Positions 17,375 to 27,166 of a stretch of 64,000 nucleotides of DNA are shown in pieces; position 1 is the stretch's first letter, and each line of letters opens with the position of its first letter. Position numbers and translations under genes: made by a program. This DNA is from Oscillospiraceae bacterium (GTDB taxonomy: Bacteria; Bacillota; Clostridia; Oscillospirales; Ruminococcaceae). The notes under the pieces are model-generated. The model had not been told where the DNA came from. It made no database searches and saw only the letters and a list, made by a program, of their open reading frames with translations. The stretch lies in the NCBI GenBank assembly GCA_022787085.1, contig JALFVE010000024.1:20090-84089 (forward strand), in the 5' to 3' direction.

Positions 17375-18035
17375 GAAAAATATCAGGGTATTTTTTGAAA
17401 AGAAGGACAGAGCCATATATATGTCCCATCTCGACCTGCTTCGGACAATGCAGAGAGCTTTGAAGCGCTCGGGGCTTCCCGTGTGGTATTCGGAGGGCTT
17501 CAATCCGAGGATCTATCTTAATTTTCCCCTTGCCCTTTCGCTGGGCGTGGAGGGAGAAAGAGAGCCTATGGATATGGCTGTGGTTGAGGATGTGAGTCTT
17601 GCGGAGATAGCCGAAAAGCTTGACAGCGCTTGTCCCGAGGGAATAAGGATAATTTCCGCCGAATATCCCGTCCACCCGAACAAGGACATAGGCTTTGCGG
17701 AATATAGATCCTTTTTTTCGGGCGAGCCCTCTGCCATTAAGGCGGCGCTTGACAGCTTCTGCGACCTGCCGTCCATAAATGTGATGAAACATTCCAAGAA
17801 AAAGGGCATGATAGAGGTGGATATCAAGCCTCATATAAATATCCTGAGCGTCTCCGAGGCGGATATGGGTATTACTTTGGAATACAGACTCCCTGCGGGA
17901 AATGAGCTTAATCTGAACTCTGCTGTTGTTACGGACGCATTTCTGAAATACTGCGGAGAGGTGGGAATAAATGTCGAACTTAGTTGTACAAAACGTACAA
18001 AAATTCTTTGCAGTGATGGTGCAGATTTTGCATAA
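17367..18035 (+). CDS. Radical SAM-linked protein (DUF2344/TIGR03936)
   Basis: 222 residues. The opening IRVFFEKKDRAIYMSHLDLLRTMQRALKRS and the SEGFNPRIYLNFPLALSLG segment are typical of DUF2344 proteins, which are encoded beside, or fused to, TIGR03960 radical SAM enzymes. TTG start with GGGGAGGG 7 bases upstream, overlapping the radical SAM stop. Function unknown; it probably forms a complex or delivers substrate to the radical SAM enzyme. Confidence 0.88.
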   Translation: MDKKNIRVFFEKKDRAIYMSHLDLLRTMQRALKRSGLPVWYSEGFNPRIYLNFPLALSLGVEGEREPMDMAVVEDVSLAEIAEKLDSACPEGIRIISAEYPVHPNKDIGFAEYRSFFSGEPSAIKAALDSFCDLPSINVMKHSKKKGMIEVDIKPHINILSVSEADMGITLEYRLPAGNELNLNSAVVTDAFLKYCGEVGINVELSCTKRTKILCSDGADFA

Positions 18036-18067
18036 ATTGCAGAAATTCTAAATGTTTGAAAAAAGCC

Positions 18068-18096
18068 TTGAAATTTATGCGGGAATATGGTAAAAT
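18068..18096 (+). promoter_or_regulatory. Promoter of rplS
   Basis: TTGAAA (18068-18073), 17-base spacer and TAAAAT (18091-18096) with an extended TGG just before it. The start codon is 175 bases further on, which leaves room for the structured leader. Confidence 0.8.
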
Positions 18097-18180
18097 AAAT
18101 ACGCATTTAAAATCCGTTGAAGTATGCCTATGCGCAGAAAAAACGAGATTAGTGCTGCGATAATTTTTTCGCAACATTAA

Positions 18181-18250
18181 AAGGACAGTCCGCTGCACCG
18201 CCCTCTCGTGCGTCATCTGAGAGGAATCCATGCGGGGTAAGAATGTCTTG
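18181..18250 (+). ncRNA. Ribosomal protein L19 leader
   Basis: Three nested helices can be drawn: GACA 18184-18187 with TGTC 18244-18247; CCGC 18190-18193 with GCGG 18232-18235; CCTCTC 18202-18207 with GAGAGG 18219-18224. Position just upstream of rplS and the unpaired TGCAC and GTAAGAA stretches fit the Firmicutes L19 leader, which lets L19 repress its own synthesis. Identification is from memory of the motif, not a covariance search. Confidence 0.7.
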
Positions 18251-18270
18251 ATATTTTAGGAGGAATAAAA

Positions 18271-18615
18271 ATGGACGCACTCAAAGCTATAAGCGAATCA
18301 AGCTTAAAGACCGAAGTTCCCGCTTTTGAAGTGGGCGATACCGTTAAGGTCCATGTAAGGATCAAGGAAGGTCAGAAGTACAGAATCCAGATCTTCGAGG
18401 GCACCGTTATCGCTAAGAGACACGGCGGCATCCAGGAGACCTTCACCGTAAGACGTGTTGCTCACGGCTGCGGCATCGAGAGAGTTTTCCCTGTACATTC
18501 TCCTGTTGTTGACAAGGTTGAGGTTGTCAGAAACGGTAAGGTCAGAAGAAGCAAGCTCTACTACCTCAGAGACAGAGTTGGTAAGGCAGCAAAGGTCAAG
18601 GAGCAGATCCAGTAA
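18271..18615 (+). CDS. rplS: 50S ribosomal protein L19
   Basis: 114 residues, full length, with the family core [28 protein letters not shown] and [17 protein letters not shown] at the C-terminus. Binds 23S rRNA at the interface with the 30S subunit. AGGAGG ribosome binding site 7-8 bases upstream. Its codon use is biased toward CTC, AAG and GTT as expected for a highly expressed gene. Controlled by the leader at 18181-18250. Confidence 0.98.
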   Translation: MDALKAISESSLKTEVPAFEVGDTVKVHVRIKEGQKYRIQIFEGTVIAKRHGGIQETFTVRRVAHGCGIERVFPVHSPVVDKVEVVRNGKVRRSKLYYLRDRVGKAAKVKEQIQ

Positions 18616-18743
18616 TTCTGCGGAAAAAGACCACAATATCATGAAAGGAACAGGACTCCTTTCAATTGACCGAAAAGCTTATATTGTACACGGCGGCGAG
18701 TATTCTCCGCTGTGTACCTTAAATGCTTTTTATCGGTTGCTTG

Positions 18744-18768
18744 GGGACTTTGAAGCAGTCCCTTTTTT
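18744..18768 (+). terminator. Terminator downstream of rplS
   Basis: GGGACT pairs with AGTCCC around a 7-base loop and is followed by T6. A second hairpin without a T tract (GTACAC with GTGTAC, 18685-18716) lies between it and rplS. Confidence 0.85.
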
Positions 18769-18834
18769 GCTATAAACGCAGGCTGCCGCCCTTGGAATTA
18801 TTTCCGACAGACGGTAAACGAAAGGATGAGCATA

Positions 18835-19416
18835 ATGGCTAAGTTTCAGATAAATTACGAAGCGCTGGATGCTGACGAAAATAAGAAAAACGGTATTCCC
18901 TATGAGGAATTTCTTGAGTGGTCCGAGACAATAATCTTTGCGTTTTTTGCTGTTATCCTTGTTTTCACCTTCCTTCTCAGACTGGCAAACGTTGACGGAG
19001 AATCAATGGTGCCCACTCTTCAGGACGGCGAAAAGCTTATTGTTCATCACCTTTTCTATACTCCCGAAAAGGGCGACATTGTTATAGTAGACAGCAAGAG
19101 CCTCGGCAAGCCTATTGTAAAGCGTGTTATCGCACAGGGCGGCGATCAGGTGGATATCGACTTTGAGAGCGGCACTGTAAAGGTCAACGGCGAGGTATTG
19201 CAGGAGAGCTACATAAATGACCTCACTCAGCTGGACGAGGGTGCATTTGACTATCCCGTAACAGTTCCCGAGGGCAATTATTTCGTAATGGGCGATAACA
19301 GAATGCATTCTGCCGACAGCAGAAGCTCCAAGATCGGATTTATCCCCGCAGATGAAATAGTAGGCAAGGTCATTTTCAGGATATGGCCCATGGATCGTAT
19401 CGGCTCGCTGAGCTAA
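18835..19416 (+). CDS. lepB: Type I signal peptidase
   Basis: 193 residues. One N-terminal membrane anchor (about 32-50), catalytic serine S57 in GESMVPTL, catalytic lysine K97 in KRVIAQGG, and the box E motif MGDNRMHSADSR. Cleaves signal peptides on the outer face of the membrane. Start set at 18835 (MAKFQ) because AAAGG sits 9 bases upstream and directly abuts the alternative ATG at 18826. Lies between rplS and rbgA, the common Firmicutes order. Confidence 0.95.
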   Translation: MAKFQINYEALDADENKKNGIPYEEFLEWSETIIFAFFAVILVFTFLLRLANVDGESMVPTLQDGEKLIVHHLFYTPEKGDIVIVDSKSLGKPIVKRVIAQGGDQVDIDFESGTVKVNGEVLQESYINDLTQLDEGAFDYPVTVPEGNYFVMGDNRMHSADSRSSKIGFIPADEIVGKVIFRIWPMDRIGSLS

Positions 19417-19437
19417 ACCGTTATAAATGATTTTTCG

Positions 19438-19487
19438 GAGGAAAGACAGACGGAAAGACATTCGCCTTTCGCCTGCTTTCCTCTTTT
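19438..19487 (+). terminator. Terminator between lepB and rbgA
   Basis: GAGGAAAG (19438-19445) pairs with CTTTCCTC (19476-19483), with further inner pairing (CAG with CTG), followed by T4. The T tract is short, so some readthrough to rbgA is likely. Confidence 0.7.
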
Positions 19488-19507
19488 GAATTTAAGGAGA
19501 ATGGCAG

Positions 19508-20422
19508 ATGAATGAAATACCGTCAATACAGTGGTTCCCGGGGCATATGACAAAGACCCGCCGCATGATGGAAAAATGTCTGCCTCTGGTGGACGCCGTG
19601 GCAGAGGTCATTGATGCAAGAGTACCCATGTCCAGCAGGAATCCCGATATAAATTCACTTGTGGGGGGCAAGCCCCGCATTGTGATCCTGAATAAATGCG
19701 ACGCCGCCGATGAGGATATCACCCGAAAATGGGTGGAATATTTCCGTAAAGAGGGTGTTTGCGCAATTCCCGCCGACTGTCGGACAGGCAGGGGACTGAA
19801 CAGATTCGTTCCCGCAGTAAGAGAAGTCCTTGCTCCTCTTATCGAAAAATATGCCGCAAAGGGCATGAGCGGACGTGTCCTCCATCTTATGGTGGTGGGG
19901 ATACCGAATGTTGGCAAATCCTCGTTCATCAACCGCATGGCAGGGCAGAAAAAGGCAAAGGTTGAGGACCGCCCAGGCGTTACCCGTGAAAAGCAGTGGG
20001 TGATGGTGGATAACGATATCGAGCTTCTTGATATGCCCGGGGTGCTCTGGCCAAAGTTTGAGGATATGTCAGTGGGAGAAAAGCTGGCGTTTACGGGAGC
20101 TGTAAAGGACGACGTGGTGGACACAGAGCTGCTTGCCTGCCGTCTGCTTCTGAAATTAAGGGAAATTTACCCCGAGGGACTGTCCGAACGTTATAAGATA
20201 AAGCTTGAAACTCCCGAGGAGGACGAAATGACCGAAAGCGGCGAAGCAATGGGCTGTCTTTCGGGCTATGAGCTTCTTATGAGAGTGGGAAAGGCAAGAG
20301 GAATGCTTATTTCGGGCGGCGAGATAAACACCGAAAGAGCCGCAATAGCCGTTCTTGACGAGTTCAGAAGCGGAAAGCTCGGCAGAATAACTCTTGAAAG
20401 TCCCGAAGAATATACGAATTAA
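19508..20422 (+). CDS. rbgA: Ribosome biogenesis GTPase RbgA (YlqF)
   Basis: 304 residues. Circularly permuted GTPase: G4 NKCD (62-65) comes before G1 GIPNVGKSS (131-139) and G3 DMPG (175-178). The N-terminal IQWFPGHMTKTRR is the RbgA hallmark including the catalytic His. Needed for late assembly of the 50S subunit in Firmicutes. AAGGAGA upstream; followed 12 bases later by rnhB. Confidence 0.96.
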   Translation: MNEIPSIQWFPGHMTKTRRMMEKCLPLVDAVAEVIDARVPMSSRNPDINSLVGGKPRIVILNKCDAADEDITRKWVEYFRKEGVCAIPADCRTGRGLNRFVPAVREVLAPLIEKYAAKGMSGRVLHLMVVGIPNVGKSSFINRMAGQKKAKVEDRPGVTREKQWVMVDNDIELLDMPGVLWPKFEDMSVGEKLAFTGAVKDDVVDTELLACRLLLKLREIYPEGLSERYKIKLETPEEDEMTESGEAMGCLSGYELLMRVGKARGMLISGGEINTERAAIAVLDEFRSGKLGRITLESPEEYTN

Positions 20423-20434
20423 GGAGGCTTTGTC

Positions 20435-21064
20435 ATGAACACAGTAACAGAGCTTTCTCCATTGTTTGAATATGACAGAAAGGTAAGACTGACCCATCCC
20501 ATTTTCTGCGGAATCGACGAAGCGGGGAGAGGACCCCTTGCGGGGGACGTTTACGCCGCCGCAGTCATTCTTGATGACGACGCTCAGATAGAGGGGCTTA
20601 ATGACAGCAAAAAGCTCACCGAAAAAAAGCGTGAAGAGCTTTTTGACGAGATAATCTCAAAGGCGAAGTCCTTTTGCATAGCGACAGCCTCTGTTGAGGA
20701 GATAGAGCAGCTGAACATTTTGCAGGCAGCGCTCCTTGCCATGAAAAGAGCGGTTTCGGGGCTTGACATTACCCCCGGATATGCGCTTGTGGACGGAAAT
20801 AAATTCCCGCCCATTGATATCAGCGGCGAGACTGTGGTAAAGGGAGACGGCACCTCCGCAAGCATTGCCGCCGCCTCGATTCTTGCCAAGGTGAGCAGGG
20901 ACAGATACATGAAGGACGCAGCCGAAAAATATCCCGAATGGCAGTTTGAGCGGCACAAGGGCTACGGCACCAAGCTTCATTATGAAATGCTGGATAAATA
21001 CGGTCCCTCACCCATTCATAGAATGTCATTCCTGAAAAAATACTATGCAGCTAAGCAGGAATGA
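20435..21064 (+). CDS. rnhB: Ribonuclease HII
   Basis: 209 residues with the catalytic GIDEAGRGPLAG motif (D28, E29), the central acidic residue in ALVDGN and the C-terminal HKGYGTK.H segment. Removes ribonucleotides and RNA primers from RNA/DNA hybrids. Overlaps yraN by 20 bases. Confidence 0.96.
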   Translation: MNTVTELSPLFEYDRKVRLTHPIFCGIDEAGRGPLAGDVYAAAVILDDDAQIEGLNDSKKLTEKKREELFDEIISKAKSFCIATASVEEIEQLNILQAALLAMKRAVSGLDITPGYALVDGNKFPPIDISGETVVKGDGTSASIAAASILAKVSRDRYMKDAAEKYPEWQFERHKGYGTKLHYEMLDKYGPSPIHRMSFLKKYYAAKQE

Positions 21065-21425
21065 AACGGGAAAGCTGGGGGAGGAGCTGACCGCTTATTA
21101 TCTCCGGAAATCGGGTTATGAGATCCTCCGCCGAAATTTCCGAATCAAGGGCGGCGAGATCGACATAATTGCCCAAAAAGACGGTATCATCGCCTTTGTG
21201 GAGGTGAAAACCAGAGATATATCCGCTCTTGAAAGCGGTATTCAGGCTGTGGGGAGCAGAAAGCGAAGCCTTGTTATCAGGGCGGCGCAGGAATATTCTG
21301 TCAGGTTTCCTCACGACTGCCAGCCCCGCTTTGACATTTCCGATGTGACCGTTAAAAACGGGAAGATCGTGAAATTTTCCTATCTCGACAATGCCTTTGA
21401 CAGCGCCGAGGATATGACCTTATAA
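21045..21425 (+). CDS. yraN: UPF0102 (YraN-family) endonuclease-like protein
   Basis: 126 residues with the YraN signature: GKLGEELTAYYL, RNFRIKGGEIDII (nuclease-like GEID) and FVEVKTRD (E-V-K of a restriction-endonuclease-like fold). Usual neighbour of rnhB; role in DNA processing is suspected but not established. Confidence 0.92.
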   Translation: MQLSRNETGKLGEELTAYYLRKSGYEILRRNFRIKGGEIDIIAQKDGIIAFVEVKTRDISALESGIQAVGSRKRSLVIRAAQEYSVRFPHDCQPRFDISDVTVKNGKIVKFSYLDNAFDSAEDMTL

Positions 21426-21433
21426 TAAAAATC

Positions 21434-21453
21434 GCAGTCACCCGACTGCTTTT
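21434..21453 (+). terminator. Weak terminator after yraN
   Basis: Six-base stem GCAGTC/GACTGC with a four-base loop and T4. Short, so only a tentative call. Confidence 0.45.
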
Positions 21454-21488
21454 CAGATAAACCATTCAGAAAGGAAAGATCATTTGAT

Positions 21489-22982
21489 ATGTTTTACAAA
21501 AGCACCAGAAACAGCGAAGTGAAGATAAGCTCTGCGGAAGCTATCGTTCAGGGAATTTCAGCCGACGGAGGACTTTTCGTTCCCTCGGAGATACCTTCAA
21601 TTACAATGGACGAGATCGTAAGCCTCGGTGATATGAGCTATGCCGAAAGAGCGGCTTATGTTTTCAAGAAATTTCTCACCGATTTCACCGATGCGGAGCT
21701 TAAATTCTGCACCGAAAGTGCATATAACGACAAGAGCTTCCGCACTGCGGATATTACGGAAATTTCCCATCTTTTTGACGGTACATACATTCTCGAGCTG
21801 TGGCACGGTCCCACTTGCGCATTCAAGGATATGGCTCTCCAGATACTCCCTTATCTGCTCACAACTTCCCTTAAAAAGACAGGCATCAACAAGAAGGTGG
21901 TTATCCTTGTTGCAACCTCGGGCGATACGGGCAAGGCTGCTCTTGAGGGCTTCAAGGACGTTGAGGGAACCTCCATCATGGTATTCTATCCCCAGGACGG
22001 CGTTTCCGCAATGCAGAAGCGCCAGATGGCAACTCAGGAGGGCAAGAACGTTACCGTCTGCGCTATGAACGGCAATTTCGACGACTGCCAGAACGGAGTT
22101 AAGGCAGTGTTCACAAATGAGGAGATAAAGCAGAAGCTTTCCGACGGCGGCATGATGTTCTCCTCCGCAAACTCCATCAACTGGGGCAGACTTGCGCCTC
22201 AGATCATTTATTACATATCAGCCTATGCAGAGCTTGTGAAGGACGGCGAGATAAATGCGGGTGACAAGATAAATATCGTTGTTCCCACAGGCAATTTCGG
22301 AAATATCCTTGCCGCATACTACGCTAAGAATATGGGTATGCCCGTTAATAAGCTCATCTGCGCATCCAATGCAAACAATGTCCTCACCGATTTCATAAAC
22401 ACGGGAATCTATGACAGAAACAGGAAATTCATCACAACTGTTTCTCCCTCCATGGATATCCTCATTTCCTCAAATCTTGAGAGACTTCTCTACATCATGT
22501 GCGGCGAGAATGACGCTCAGATCAGGGAATGGTTCGGAAAGCTGGCTTCCGAGGGCAGATACGAGGTCACTGATGACGTAAAGGCAAAGCTCAGGGCTGA
22601 TTTTGCCGCAGGCTGCTGCGACGATGTTCAGACCAAGGCGTGCATCAAGGAAATTTACGATAAATATTCCTATACTCTCGATACCCACACCGCTGTTGCA
22701 GTAAAGGTTTACGAGGATTATAAAAAGGCAACGGGCGATATGACCAAGACTGTAATCGCCTCCACCGCAAGCCCCTATAAATTCAGCACCGCCGTTCTCG
22801 AGGCTATCGAGGGCACTGCGGGAGACATGGACGAATTTGACAAGGTGGAGAAGCTTCATCAGGTTTCGGGCTACGATGTTCCCAAGTCACTTGCGGAGCT
22901 GAAGGATAAGGATATCCGCTTCACAGGCGTTATCGGCAGAGACGAAATGAAGGATTTTGTTCTTAAATCCCTTTCTCTTTAA
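21489..22982 (+). CDS. thrC: Threonine synthase
   Basis: 497 residues. PLP-binding lysine K113 in LWHGPTCAFKDMALQ and the phosphate loop LVATSGDTGKAALEG are the threonine-synthase fold II signature; length fits the long (yeast/E. coli-type) class. Converts O-phosphohomoserine to threonine. Start ATG 21489 with AAAGGA upstream. No other thr genes in the window. Codon use is biased, suggesting good expression. Confidence 0.95.
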   Translation: MFYKSTRNSEVKISSAEAIVQGISADGGLFVPSEIPSITMDEIVSLGDMSYAERAAYVFKKFLTDFTDAELKFCTESAYNDKSFRTADITEISHLFDGTYILELWHGPTCAFKDMALQILPYLLTTSLKKTGINKKVVILVATSGDTGKAALEGFKDVEGTSIMVFYPQDGVSAMQKRQMATQEGKNVTVCAMNGNFDDCQNGVKAVFTNEEIKQKLSDGGMMFSSANSINWGRLAPQIIYYISAYAELVKDGEINAGDKINIVVPTGNFGNILAAYYAKNMGMPVNKLICASNANNVLTDFINTGIYDRNRKFITTVSPSMDILISSNLERLLYIMCGENDAQIREWFGKLASEGRYEVTDDVKAKLRADFAAGCCDDVQTKACIKEIYDKYSYTLDTHTAVAVKVYEDYKKATGDMTKTVIASTASPYKFSTAVLEAIEGTAGDMDEFDKVEKLHQVSGYDVPKSLAELKDKDIRFTGVIGRDEMKDFVLKSLSL

Positions 22983-23033
22983 TAGATATAAAGAGTTCCC
23001 GATCGTGATAAGCCGTTATGGAAAGGAAATAAA

Positions 23034-23720
23034 ATGTCGCTTTTTGTAATTGGAGACCTTCATCTGTCCTTAGCGGTGAATAAGCCTATGGATATTTTCG
23101 GCGGCTGGGACAATTACATATCCCGTATCAAGGAAAACTGGACCAGCGAGGTATCCGAGGGGGATACGGTGGTCATTCCCGGTGATATCTCATGGGCAAT
23201 GTCCCTTTCTGAGGCAGAGCCCGATTTCCGATTTATCCATGAGCTCAAGGGGCAGAAGATAATCCTCAAGGGCAATCACGATTATTGGTGGAACACCGCC
23301 GCCAAAATGAACAGGTTCCTTGAGGAAAAGGGCTTTTCAAGCATAAAGATACTGCACAATAACTGCTATGCCTACGATAAATTTGGCATTTGCGGAACCC
23401 GAGGCTGGATAAACGACGACAGCGAGCCTGCCGACGCAAAGGTTCTGGCAAGGGAGGCAAACCGCCTGGAAATGTCAATATCAGCCGCCGAGGAGGCAGG
23501 GCTTGAGCCTATAGTATTTCTGCACTATCCGCCCATGTACGGGAATGAATATAATCCCGAGCTGCTTGACGTGATGTATAAGCATAATATCAGAAGGTGC
23601 TTTTACGGTCATGTCCACGGAAAGGGTCATCAGAATGCCATAAACGGGGAGAGAGACGGCATAGAGTTTCGACTGGTTTCAGCAGATTATGTGCAATTTT
23701 GCCCTGTTAAAATAATGTGA
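23034..23720 (+). CDS. Metallophosphoesterase
   Basis: 228 residues with the calcineurin-like metal motifs GDLHLS (D-x-H), PGDISW (GD), KGNHDYWW (GNHD), and FYGHVHGK (GHxH). Monodomain phosphoesterase of unknown substrate, resembling the COG1768 family. AAAGGA upstream. Stands alone between thrC and tig. Confidence 0.88.
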   Translation: MSLFVIGDLHLSLAVNKPMDIFGGWDNYISRIKENWTSEVSEGDTVVIPGDISWAMSLSEAEPDFRFIHELKGQKIILKGNHDYWWNTAAKMNRFLEEKGFSSIKILHNNCYAYDKFGICGTRGWINDDSEPADAKVLAREANRLEMSISAAEEAGLEPIVFLHYPPMYGNEYNPELLDVMYKHNIRRCFYGHVHGKGHQNAINGERDGIEFRLVSADYVQFCPVKIM

Positions 23721-23773
23721 TTTGTGCAAAATGCAGAAATATTAAAATAGGTATAGCTTTATTGCGCAAACTA

Positions 23774-23782
23774 TGATATAAT
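23774..23782 (+). promoter_or_regulatory. Extended -10 promoter of tig
   Basis: TGA followed by TATAAT (23777-23782), about 40 bases before the tig start. No good -35 is visible at 16-18 bases, so this relies on the extended -10. Confidence 0.55.
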
Positions 23783-23820
23783 CTTTTCATATGCTTTAAT
23801 TAAAATGGAGGATGTTGTAA

Positions 23821-25101
23821 ATGAGCTTAAAATCTACAAATAAAGTTGAGACAAATATTTATGAGCTTGAGGTGGAGGCTTCCGCAGAGGAGTTTGAGTC
23901 CGCTGTTCAGGCTGCATATTCAAAGGCAAAGAATAAGATAAGCATTCCCGGCTTCAGAAAGGGCAAGGCTCCCCGCAAGATGATCGAAAAACTTTACGGC
24001 GAGAGCTGCTTCTATGATGACGCTGTTAACGCAATGGTTCCTTTTGTTGTTGGCAAGGCTATCGAGGAGGCAGGCATAGAGGTAGTTGACCGCCCCGAGA
24101 TCGACGTTACCGCTCTTTCCAAGGAGAACGGCGTTTCCTTTAAGGTTAAGTGCATCGCTAAGCCCGAGGTTGAGATTTCCGATTATAAGGGAATAGAGGT
24201 TGAAAAAACTGTCAAGACTATTACCGACGAGGACGTTGACAATCAGCTCAAGTCCATGCAGGAGAGAAACGGCAGACTTATTACCGTAGAGGACAGAGCA
24301 GTTGAAAACGGCGATACCGTTGTTATCGACTTTGAGGGCTTCATGGACGGCAAGGCATTCGATGGCGGCAAGGAGAACGGCTTCAGCCTGAAGATCGGTT
24401 CGGGTCAGTTCATTCCCGGCTTCGAGGAGCAGATCGTCGGCAAGTCCACAGGTGAGGATTTCACCATCAATGTGACCTTCCCCGAGAACTACCAGATGGA
24501 AGAGCTGGCAGGCAAGCCCGCAGAGTTCAAGATCAAGCTCCACGAGATCAAGGCAACCGAGCTTCCCGAGCTTGATGATGATTTTGCTAAGGATACATCC
24601 GAGTTCGATACTCTTGACGAGCTCAAGGCTGACCTTAAGAAGAAGCTTGAGGAGAACGCTTCCAAGAACGCTGACGCAGCTGCCGAGAATGCAGTTTACG
24701 ACGCTCTTATCGGCAAGATGAACGCTGAGATACCTCAGGTAATGTTCGATCACAAGATCGACGATATGGTCAAGGATTTTGAGATGAGACTTTCCCAGCA
24801 GGGTCTTGACCTTCCCATGTACCTCTCCTTCACAGGCATGGACGAGGCTGCATTCAGAGATACCTTCAAGGATCAGGCTGAAAAGACCGTTAAGCTGAGA
24901 CTTGCTCTCGAGAAGATCGCAAAGCTTGAGAATATCGAGGTAACAAACGATCAGGTTATGGAAGAGCTGAAGAAGATGTCCGAGAATTACAAGCTCCCCC
25001 TCAACCAGCTTATGAGCGTTGTAAGCCCCGACACTCTCAGGACAGATATGCTTGTGACCGAGGCTTCCAAGCTTGTAAAGGACAGCGCAGTTATCAAGTA
25101 A
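23821..25101 (+). CDS. tig: Trigger factor (ribosome-associated chaperone/PPIase)
   Basis: 426 residues in the usual three parts: ribosome-binding domain with GFRKGKAPRKM (about 43-53), an FKBP-type prolyl isomerase domain (about 160-245, VVIDFEGFMDGKAFDGG, FIPGFEEQIVG) and a helical C-terminal chaperone domain. Binds nascent chains at the ribosome exit tunnel. GGAGG upstream. Strong codon bias toward AAG, CTC and GTT, typical of a highly expressed protein. The order tig-clpP-clpX is conserved in bacteria. Confidence 0.97.
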   Translation: MSLKSTNKVETNIYELEVEASAEEFESAVQAAYSKAKNKISIPGFRKGKAPRKMIEKLYGESCFYDDAVNAMVPFVVGKAIEEAGIEVVDRPEIDVTALSKENGVSFKVKCIAKPEVEISDYKGIEVEKTVKTITDEDVDNQLKSMQERNGRLITVEDRAVENGDTVVIDFEGFMDGKAFDGGKENGFSLKIGSGQFIPGFEEQIVGKSTGEDFTINVTFPENYQMEELAGKPAEFKIKLHEIKATELPELDDDFAKDTSEFDTLDELKADLKKKLEENASKNADAAAENAVYDALIGKMNAEIPQVMFDHKIDDMVKDFEMRLSQQGLDLPMYLSFTGMDEAAFRDTFKDQAEKTVKLRLALEKIAKLENIEVTNDQVMEELKKMSENYKLPLNQLMSVVSPDTLRTDMLVTEASKLVKDSAVIK

Positions 25102-25137
25102 TTTAACCGCATCAAATACATTTCGGAGGTGTTTCTG

Positions 25138-25728
25138 ATGAGCTTAGTGCCATATGTTGTTGAACAGACAGGACGCGGCGAGCGCAGCATGGATATTTAT
25201 TCAAGGCTTTTAAACGACAGAATAATCATTCTGTCCGAGGACGTGAATAATACTACCGCCAGCCTTATCATTGCTCAGATGCTGTTCCTTGAGGGACAGG
25301 ATCCCGAAAAGGATATTTCCTTCTATATCAACAGTCCCGGCGGCGTTATCACCGCAGGCATGGCAATTTATGATACTATGCAGTACATTAAGTGCGACGT
25401 TTCCACTATCTGCATGGGCATGGCAGCTTCAATGGGAGCATTTCTCCTTTCCGCAGGAGCAAAGGGCAAGAGATTTGCTCTTCCCAATGCGGAGATTATG
25501 ATCCACCAGCCCCTTATTTCGGGCGGAGGAATTTCAGGTCAATGCACCGATATCAAGATCCACTCAGACCACATGGTTCACACTCGTCAGAAGCTCAATG
25601 AGATACTTGCTGCAAATACAGGCAAGCCTCTTGACGTTATCGAGCGTGATACCGAGAGAGACAATTTCCTTACCGCAAAAGAGGCAATGGAATACGGTCT
25701 TATCGACAAGGTCATAGAGCACAGATAA
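25138..25728 (+). CDS. clpP: ATP-dependent Clp protease proteolytic subunit
   Basis: 196 residues, with the catalytic triad S98 (GMAASMGA), H123 (MIHQPL) and an Asp in the ERDTERDN segment (about 171). Starts at ATG 25138 with GGAGGTG upstream; a GTG at 25129 is in frame but overlaps that site. Forms the tetradecameric chamber that works with ClpX encoded downstream. Confidence 0.97.
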   Translation: MSLVPYVVEQTGRGERSMDIYSRLLNDRIIILSEDVNNTTASLIIAQMLFLEGQDPEKDISFYINSPGGVITAGMAIYDTMQYIKCDVSTICMGMAASMGAFLLSAGAKGKRFALPNAEIMIHQPLISGGGISGQCTDIKIHSDHMVHTRQKLNEILAANTGKPLDVIERDTERDNFLTAKEAMEYGLIDKVIEHR

Positions 25729-25812
25729 TGAAATTATTTGCTCTGCTGTCGTTTCGGCGGCGGAGCAAAGCTGTATTTTTAAGTATTTTCCTAAGGAAAG
25801 GAATGGTAACAG

Positions 25813-27108
25813 ATGCCGTCAGAAAGAGGACCAAAACGCTGCAGCTTCTGCGGCAGACCCGAAACAGCGGCTCAGAATGTATTTTCGGCAGGCAGTGCGA
25901 ATATCTGCGACAGCTGCGTTGTTTACTGCTATGAAATGCTTATGAACAATGATCAGCTGGGGTATGTTCCCGACCCCGAGCATTTTGAGAGAATGAATAA
26001 AATGGGCAGCTCCCGTGAGTTTAAAATAAAAAAGCCTGCAGAGATCAAAAAGGTGCTTGACGAATATGTGATCGGTCAGGATACGGCAAAAATAGCCCTG
26101 TCCGTAGCGGTTTATAACCATTACAAGAGGATAGTTTCCGCAGGCAAGGATGATAATAAGGATGATGTTGAGCTGCAGAAGTCAAACGTTATCCTTCTGG
26201 GTCCCACAGGCGTGGGCAAAACCCTTATCGCATCAACTCTTGCGAAAATTCTTGATGTTCCCTTTGCCATTGCAGACGCAACTACCCTTACCGAAGCAGG
26301 ATATGTGGGCGACGACGTTGAAAACGTCCTTGTGAGACTTTTGCAGGCTGCCGAATACGACGTTGAAGCCGCTGAGCGGGGAATCATTTATATCGACGAG
26401 ATCGATAAGATCGCAAGAAAGTCCGAAAATACATCAATTACCCGTGATGTAAGCGGCGAGGGAGTTCAGCAGGCGCTTCTGAAAATCGTCGAGGGCACCG
26501 TATCAAATGTCCCTCCCAACGGCGGAAGAAAGCATCCCAATCAGGAGTGTATTCAGGTAAATACCAAAAATATCCTCTTCATCTGCGGCGGAGCCTTTGA
26601 CGGTCTTGAGCAGACAATTAAAAAGCGCAAGGATTCTTCAACTCTGGGATTCGGCGCCGATATCAAGAGCAAGTCAGAAAAGGAGAAAAACATCTTCAAG
26701 GATGTTACTCCTCAGGATCTGGTAAAATTCGGCATGGTTCCCGAGCTTGTGGGAAGACTTCCCGTTATCACCGTTCTGGACGAGCTGGACGAGGCTGCTC
26801 TTGTAAGGATACTTACCGATCCCAAGAATGCCCTTGTTAAGCAGTATAAGAGGCTCTTTGAGATTGACGGCATCGAGCTTGAATTTGAGGAAAAGGCGCT
26901 TACAGCCATTGCTGCTGAAGCAATCAAGCAGAAAACAGGCGCAAGAGGTCTTCGTGCCATTGTTGAAGGCATCCTTCAGGATACAATGTTCAGCGTTCCT
27001 TCTGAGGATGGCATTTCCAAGGTCATCGTCACCGAGGCGTGCATAACGGAAAAGGCAGCTCCCACTGTGGTAAAAGCCGAGAAAGCCAAGGTTAAGAAAA
27101 AAGCATAA
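25813..27108 (+). CDS. clpX: ATP-dependent Clp protease ATP-binding subunit ClpX
   Basis: 431 residues. N-terminal zinc-binding domain with C10, C13, C32, C35; AAA+ module with Walker A GPTGVGKT (130-137), Walker [11 protein letters not shown], and the ClpP-docking region after it. C-terminal tail is Lys/Ala-rich. Unfolds substrates for ClpP. Separated from clpP by 84 bases that hold a small GC-rich hairpin but no clear terminator. Ends at a terminator. Confidence 0.97.
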   Translation: MPSERGPKRCSFCGRPETAAQNVFSAGSANICDSCVVYCYEMLMNNDQLGYVPDPEHFERMNKMGSSREFKIKKPAEIKKVLDEYVIGQDTAKIALSVAVYNHYKRIVSAGKDDNKDDVELQKSNVILLGPTGVGKTLIASTLAKILDVPFAIADATTLTEAGYVGDDVENVLVRLLQAAEYDVEAAERGIIYIDEIDKIARKSENTSITRDVSGEGVQQALLKIVEGTVSNVPPNGGRKHPNQECIQVNTKNILFICGGAFDGLEQTIKKRKDSSTLGFGADIKSKSEKEKNIFKDVTPQDLVKFGMVPELVGRLPVITVLDELDEAALVRILTDPKNALVKQYKRLFEIDGIELEFEEKALTAIAAEAIKQKTGARGLRAIVEGILQDTMFSVPSEDGISKVIVTEACITEKAAPTVVKAEKAKVKKKA

Positions 27109-27116
27109 CTAATTTA

Positions 27117-27151
27117 TTAATCGTCTCCGATTTTTTTCGGGGACGATTTTA
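27117..27151 (+). terminator. Terminator of the tig-clpP-clpX region
   Basis: ATCGTCTCCGA pairs with TCGGGGACGAT around a T6 loop, followed by a T-rich tail. Confidence 0.88.
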
Positions 27152-27166
27152 TTTATTCCCCAAAAC

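Noticed and set aside
23920..24753. 277-codon Leu-rich frame antisense to tig
   Set aside because: The Leu/Val richness is the complement of the AAG/GAG-rich tig codons, not a membrane protein.
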